Shown piece by piece: positions 5,977 through 9,531 of a stretch of DNA of 9,531 bases. Source of the stretch: Bacillaceae bacterium UBA7792 (GTDB lineage Bacteria > Bacillota > Bacilli > Bacillales > Cytobacillaceae); NCBI GenBank assembly GCA_002480735.1, contig DLCS01000215.1, positions 1 to 9,531 on the forward strand. Reading direction: 5' to 3'. Below the pieces are notes generated by a model, which searched no databases, was not told the DNA's origin, and was given only the letters and a program-made list of their open reading frames with translations. Position numbers and translations under genes: made by a program. The number at the start of each line of letters is the position of its first letter. Positions within the stretch are counted from its first letter, which is position 1.

Positions 5977-8088
5977 ATGAACGGATTATTATGGATTAAC
6001 CTCATCGCAACCCTTGTTGTAATCGCTTACGGCGTGAGTCTGTTTGTGTATGTGGTGAAGACAAGAATTGAATATATCAAGCTCGGCAAAAAAGAAGAGT
6101 TTGATAACAACGTCAAGGAGCGAATGAACAAAATTTGGGTGCATGTGTTTGGGCAAAAGAAGCTATTAAAAGACAAGAAGAGCGGCGCTATCCACGTGAT
6201 GTTCTTCTACGGATTCATTCTCGTTCAATTCGGAGCTATTGATTTTATTATTAAAGGAATTAAGCCTGGGGCGCATTTGCCATTTGGCCCTTTGTATGCT
6301 GGCTTTACCTTCTTCCAGGAGATCGTGACGCTCATCATATTAGTTGCGGTTGTCTGGGCATTTTATCGCCGTTATATTGAAAAGCTTGTTCGCTTAAAGA
6401 GAGGCTTTAAATCAGGACTTGTTCTTATTTTTATCGGCGGCTTGATGCTGTCCGTATTACTTGGAAATGGAATGAGCATGATTTGGCACGGACACGAAGC
6501 ATCATGGTCAGAGCCAGTTGCCTCACTTATTGGAACAGCCTTTGCAGGAATTGGAGAAACGGCTGCCATCGTCGTGTTCTATTTCGCTTGGTGGCTGCAT
6601 CTTATTTTCCTACTTTCATTCCTCGTATACGTTCCACAAGGAAAGCATGCCCACTTAATTGCTGGACCTGTGAACGTCTACTTGAATCGCTTGGAGAACC
6701 CAGGTAAATTAAAGAAAATCGATTTTGAAGATGAAACACAGGAATCATTTGGAGTCGGAAAAATTGAGGACTTCACACAGCTCCAGCTTGTTGATTTATA
6801 TGCATGTGTAGAGTGCGGTCGCTGTACGAATATGTGTCCGGCAACAGGCACTGGAAAAATGCTTTCACCAATGGACTTAATTCTAAAGCTTCGCGATCAT
6901 TTAACCAATCATGGTGCAGCAGTTACATCTAAGCAGCCGTGGGTTCCAACCTTTGCCTTCGCCAACACGCAAGGCAACCAGCTAGCTCTTGCTGCAGCAG
7001 GTAAGGGCGTACAAGAAAGTGCGGCAACAATTGAATATAGTCCAAGCCTGATTGGTGATGTCATCACGGAGGAAGAAATTTGGGCTTGTACAACATGCCG
7101 GAACTGTGAGGACCAATGTCCAGTTATGAACGAGCATGTTGAAAAAATCATCGACCTTCGCCGTTACTTAGTGCTAACAGAAGGAAAGATGGATGCGGAT
7201 GCACAGCGTGCGATGCAAAATATCGAGCGCCAAGGCAACCCTTGGGGATTAAACCGTAAAGAGCGTGAAAACTGGCGTGACGCTCGTCCTGATGTGGAAG
7301 TCAAAACCGTCAAAGAAATGAAAAAAGCGGGCGAGGAATTTGAATATTTATTCTGGGTTGGCTCGATGGGATCCTATGATAACCGCAGCCAGAAGATTGC
7401 TTTATCCTTCGCTAAGCTATTGAACGAGGCAGGCGTGAAATTCGCCATCCTCGGGAATAAGGAAAAGAACTCTGGGGACACAGCTCGTCGCCTAGGTAAT
7501 GAGTTCGTTTTCCAAGAGCTTGCAACCAATAATATCGATGAATTTGAAAAGAACGATGTGAAGAAGATCGTGACGATTGACCCTCATGCTTACAATATTT
7601 TCAAAAATGAATACCCTGATTTTGGTTTAGAGGCAGAGGTCTATCACCATACAGAGGTCTTGTACCAGCTTGTAAAAGATGGCCGTCTAAAGCCGAAATA
7701 TGCGGTTAATGAAACGATTACCTTCCATGATTCTTGCTATTTGGGCCGTTACAATGAAGTGTACGATCCACCGCGTGAAATCTTAAAATCCATTCAAGGC
7801 GTCAAGCTTGTAGAAATGGAAAGAAATCGCGACACAGGAATGTGCTGTGGTGCGGGTGGAGGCCTCATGTGGATGGAGGAAGAGACAGGACATCGCATTA
7901 ACGTGGCCCGTACTGAGCAGGCACTAGAAGTGAACCCAACTGTGATCAGCTCCGGCTGTCCTTATTGCTTAACCATGCTTTCTGATGGAACGAAGGCGAA
8001 GGAAGTGGAAGATAAGGTCGCAACCTATGATGTAGCGGAGCTTCTTGAAAAAGCAGTATGTGGAGAGGCACAGGAAGTAGCGTCATAA
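5977..8088 (+). CDS. fadF: Haem/iron-sulfur membrane oxidoreductase FadF (putative ETF:menaquinone oxidoreductase)
   Basis: Probably carries electrons from acyl-CoA dehydrogenases, via electron-transfer flavoprotein, to menaquinone. The role is inferred from its place in the Bacillus FadR regulon and from the mycobacterial relative EtfD. The 703-residue product matches B. subtilis YwjF/FadF (about 705). Residues 1-220 form a NarI-like b-haem membrane domain with about five helices (4-26, 74-93, 108-130, 146-165, 190-218); His73, His171, His173, His208 and His224 are candidate haem ligands. Two 4Fe-4S motifs follow: Cys277/280/283/287 and Cys371/374/377/381. The C-terminal heterodisulfide-reductase-like domain has HDSC (Cys587), CCG (Cys623-624) and CPYC (Cys661, Cys664). 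The matching first Cys-rich domain (about 458-550) lacks cysteines. ATG 5977 is chosen because the promoter covers the upstream ATG region at 5863. The gene ends in tandem TAA stops. Confidence 0.9.
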   Translation: MNGLLWINLIATLVVIAYGVSLFVYVVKTRIEYIKLGKKEEFDNNVKERMNKIWVHVFGQKKLLKDKKSGAIHVMFFYGFILVQFGAIDFIIKGIKPGAHLPFGPLYAGFTFFQEIVTLIILVAVVWAFYRRYIEKLVRLKRGFKSGLVLIFIGGLMLSVLLGNGMSMIWHGHEASWSEPVASLIGTAFAGIGETAAIVVFYFAWWLHLIFLLSFLVYVPQGKHAHLIAGPVNVYLNRLENPGKLKKIDFEDETQESFGVGKIEDFTQLQLVDLYACVECGRCTNMCPATGTGKMLSPMDLILKLRDHLTNHGAAVTSKQPWVPTFAFANTQGNQLALAAAGKGVQESAATIEYSPSLIGDVITEEEIWACTTCRNCEDQCPVMNEHVEKIIDLRRYLVLTEGKMDADAQRAMQNIERQGNPWGLNRKERENWRDARPDVEVKTVKEMKKAGEEFEYLFWVGSMGSYDNRSQKIALSFAKLLNEAGVKFAILGNKEKNSGDTARRLGNEFVFQELATNNIDEFEKNDVKKIVTIDPHAYNIFKNEYPDFGLEAEVYHHTEVLYQLVKDGRLKPKYAVNETITFHDSCYLGRYNEVYDPPREILKSIQGVKLVEMERNRDTGMCCGAGGGLMWMEEETGHRINVARTEQALEVNPTVISSGCPYCLTMLSDGTKAKEVEDKVATYDVAELLEKAVCGEAQEVAS

Positions 8089-8091
8089 TAA

Positions 8092-8130
8092 GAAAAGCGG
8101 AGCCGGCTAGCTGCCGCAGCTAGACAAAAA
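8092..8130. repeat. Possible dispersed Bacillaceae intergenic repeat (short form)
   Basis: The stretch opens with GAAAAGCGGAG and ends with CAGCTAGACAAAAAG, flanking the hairpin CTAGCTG (8107-8113) and CAGCTAG (8117-8123). From memory, similar AAGCGGAG...AGCTAGACA strings recur between genes in Bacillus-type genomes. This copy would be a compact one. Its repeat nature cannot be proved from a single copy. Confidence 0.4.
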
Positions 8131-8134
8131 GTAT

Positions 8135-8162
8135 ACCAGCGGGTTTCCCGCTGGTTGTTTTG
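8135..8162 (+). terminator. Rho-independent terminator after fadF
   Basis: ACCAGCGGG (8135-8143) pairs with CCCGCTGGT (8147-8155) around a TTT loop, a perfect 9-bp GC-rich stem followed by TGTTTTGT. ACAAAA upstream and TTTTGT downstream can extend the stem. It lies about 47 nt after the fadF stop and implies that the thiolase gene has its own promoter. Confidence 0.85.
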
Positions 8163-8220
8163 TACGGGCGACTTATATTTTTTAACCCCCCATTCATAGT
8201 TAAAAATATTCAAAACAATA

Positions 8221-8249
8221 TTTAAATTTTTCTAATATTGCGGTAAAAT
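8221..8249 (+). promoter_or_regulatory. Predicted promoter of the thiolase gene
   Basis: TTTAAA (8221-8226) and TAAAAT (8244-8249) are 17 bp apart, matching the sigma-A consensus at 4 of 6 and 5 of 6 positions, with AT-rich DNA upstream from 8173 that could act as an UP element. Transcription would start near 8256. An alternative pair, TTCAAA near 8208 with TAATAT near 8233, is also possible. Confidence 0.5.
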
Positions 8250-8260
8250 GGAAACATATA

Positions 8261-8274
8261 GTAAAGCGCTTTCA
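8261..8274. promoter_or_regulatory. Candidate catabolite-responsive element (cre, CcpA site)
   Basis: GTAAAGCGCTTTCA fits the cre consensus TGWAANCGNTNNCA except at its first two bases. Its core, AAAGCGCTTT (8263-8272), is a perfect palindrome. It lies just after the predicted start point, a typical repressing position for CcpA with HPr-Ser-P. Glucose repression of an acyl-CoA degradation gene would make sense. Confidence 0.6.
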
Positions 8275-8306
8275 ATGGGAATAGTAGATTCCCATTTCTT
8301 TGGGAA
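8274..8306 (+). promoter_or_regulatory. Alternative hairpins in the thiolase leader
   Basis: AATGGGAAT (8274-8282) pairs perfectly with ATTCCCATT (8288-8296), loop AGTAG. TTCCCA (8289-8294) can instead pair with TGGGAA (8301-8306). The two folds exclude each other. No U-tract follows either hairpin. The rest of the leader up to 8382 shows only the Shine-Dalgarno sequence. Confidence 0.4.
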
Positions 8307-8382
8307 AAGCTTCGAGCGAGCGTTCAGTCAACCGGTGAAGTAGAACATGATTACACGATTTAATAGATAAGGAGAGATGTAG

Positions 8383-9531
8383 ATGGGAAGAACTGTCATC
8401 CTTAGCGGAGCAAGAACTCCTTTTGGCAAATCCGGAGGAGCCCTAAGCGACCTTTCAGCTTCTGATTTGGGCGGGATCGCTATGAAGGAGGCAATAGGGC
8501 GAGCGGGAATCCATGAGGAAGATGTCCAAGAAGTGATTTTAGGAAATGTTCTTCAAGGAGGCCAAGGGCAAATCCCTTCTCGTCAGGCAGCAAAAAAAGC
8601 GGGCCTACCATGGGAGGTAAAAACAGAAACAATCAACAAGGTCTGTGCCTCTGGTATGAGAAGTGTAACCTTAGCTGACCAAATCATCCGTGCTGGTGAT
8701 GAAGAGGTGGTGGTTGCAGGTGGAATGGAATCCATGAGCAATGCTCCGTATTTTTTACCAAAGGTACGGTTTGGATTAAGAATGGGGGATTCCACCGTCA
8801 AAGACCTTATGGTGCATGACGGCTTAACATGCAGCTTTACCGGCGTTCATATGGGAACCTACGGAAATGAAGTAGCGGAAGAAATGGGGATCACAAGAGC
8901 AGAACAGGATGAGTGGGCATTAAGAAGTCATCAGCTCGCCTTGGCTGCCATTGATGCTGGGAAGCTGGCTGAGGAAATTGTACCTGTTGAGATTCCACAA
9001 AGAAAAGGAGATCCGATTGTCGTCTCAGTGGATGAGGCTCCAAGAAGGGATACCTCTCTTGAACAGCTAGCAAAATTAAGACCGGTATTTGGAGCCAATG
9101 GAACCATTACCGCTGGAAATGCGCCTGGAGTCAATGATGGTGCGGCTGTCCTCGTGCTCATGAACGAGGAACGTGCGGAAAGGGAAGGAAGAACCCCTGA
9201 AGCGATCATCATTGGGCATGCAGCAATTGCCGTGGAAGCAAAGGATTTTCCAAAGACACCCGGACTCGTGATTAACGAGCTACTAAAGAAAACAGGGAAA
9301 ACACTCGAGGAAATCGATTTGTTCGAAATTAATGAAGCCTTTGCGGCTGTAGCACTCACAAGCGGTAAGCTCGCAGGTCTAAATCCTGACAAAGTAAATG
9401 TTAACGGTGGTGCTGTTGCCCTCGGGCATCCAATTGGAGCGAGTGGAGCAAGAATCATCCTCACTCTTATGTATGAGCTAAAAAGAAGAGGTGGCGGTAT
9501 TGGGATAGCGGCTATCTGTAGCGGTGGCGGT
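8383..9531 (+). CDS. Acetyl-CoA C-acetyltransferase (thiolase), 3' end cut by the window
   Basis: Thiolase that either cleaves acetoacetyl-CoA (or a longer 3-ketoacyl-CoA) with CoA, or condenses two acetyl-CoA. The 383 codons present are open to the edge; the family is about 390-395 residues, so roughly ten are missing. All active-site elements are visible. The nucleophile Cys88 is in [10 protein letters not shown], Asn317 is in EINEAFAAV, His349 is in [10 protein letters not shown] and Cys379 is in AICSGGG. The numbering is nearly that of the Zoogloea biosynthetic thiolase (Cys89, Asn316, His348, Cys378). AAGGAGAG at 8369-8376 stands six bases before the ATG. Its own promoter and a cre-like site precede it. 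Placement after fadF suggests the start of an acyl-CoA degradation operon; the MmgA, YhfS and FadA subgroups cannot be separated by eye. Confidence 0.93.
   Translation, partial: MGRTVILSGARTPFGKSGGALSDLSASDLGGIAMKEAIGRAGIHEEDVQEVILGNVLQGGQGQIPSRQAAKKAGLPWEVKTETINKVCASGMRSVTLADQIIRAGDEEVVVAGGMESMSNAPYFLPKVRFGLRMGDSTVKDLMVHDGLTCSFTGVHMGTYGNEVAEEMGITRAEQDEWALRSHQLALAAIDAGKLAEEIVPVEIPQRKGDPIVVSVDEAPRRDTSLEQLAKLRPVFGANGTITAGNAPGVNDGAAVLVLMNEERAEREGRTPEAIIIGHAAIAVEAKDFPKTPGLVINELLKKTGKTLEEIDLFEINEAFAAVALTSGKLAGLNPDKVNVNGGAVALGHPIGASGARIILTLMYELKRRGGGIGIAAICSGGG

Noticed and set aside
8187..8196. Lone CATTCA as a FadR half-site before the thiolase gene
   Set aside because: There is no matching TGAATG arm at the right distance, so it does not form an operator.
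8931..9464. 177-codon open frame on the minus strand inside the thiolase gene
   Set aside because: It is antisense to a gene with a complete thiolase active site, is dominated by Ser, Ala and Pro as expected for a shadow frame, and matches no family I know.

Overview
The window reads as ordinary chromosome of a low-to-moderate GC, Gram-positive, endospore-former-type bacterium of the Bacillaceae. The basis is strong AGGAGG-type ribosome binding sites, the gene pairs speE-speB, ywiB-argS and ywjE/fadF known from Bacillus, and Bacillus-type FadR and CcpA (cre) sites. The species cannot be named from the sequence alone. No phage, plasmid, insertion sequence, CRISPR array, rRNA or tRNA gene is visible.

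Layout. (1) 1-1045: the 3' end of speE (spermidine synthase) and complete speB (agmatinase), closed by a strong terminator; this is the arginine-agmatine-putrescine-spermidine route. (2) 1046-3319: an unrecognised leader rich in RNA hairpins, then ywiB (DUF1934) overlapping argS (arginyl-tRNA synthetase) by 14 nt, followed by a hairpin with a poor U-tract. (3) 3347-4444: mnmH (tRNA 2-selenouridine/geranyl-2-thiouridine synthase), ended by a bidirectional terminator shared with the converging gene. (4) 4512-5714, minus strand: a YwjE-type cardiolipin synthase whose full-length form seems to start at CTG. (5) 5715-8160: the divergent regulatory region, then fadF (ywjF), a membrane haem/iron-sulfur protein thought to pass beta-oxidation electrons from electron-transfer flavoprotein to menaquinone, with its terminator. 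(6) 8161-9531: a promoter with a cre-like site and an acetyl-CoA acetyltransferase (thiolase) that runs off the right edge about ten residues before its expected end.

How the genes work together. The left half is housekeeping polyamine and tRNA metabolism. The right half begins a fatty-acid or short-chain acyl-CoA degradation locus. A candidate FadR operator lies on the fadF promoter, which should be opened by long-chain acyl-CoA. A candidate CcpA site lies at the thiolase start point, which should be shut under glucose. I see no new defence, mobile or biosynthetic system. The items most worth a second look are the leader before ywiB-argS, the CTG start of the cardiolipin synthase, the two fad-type control sites, and the first Cys-rich domain of FadF, which has lost its cysteines.
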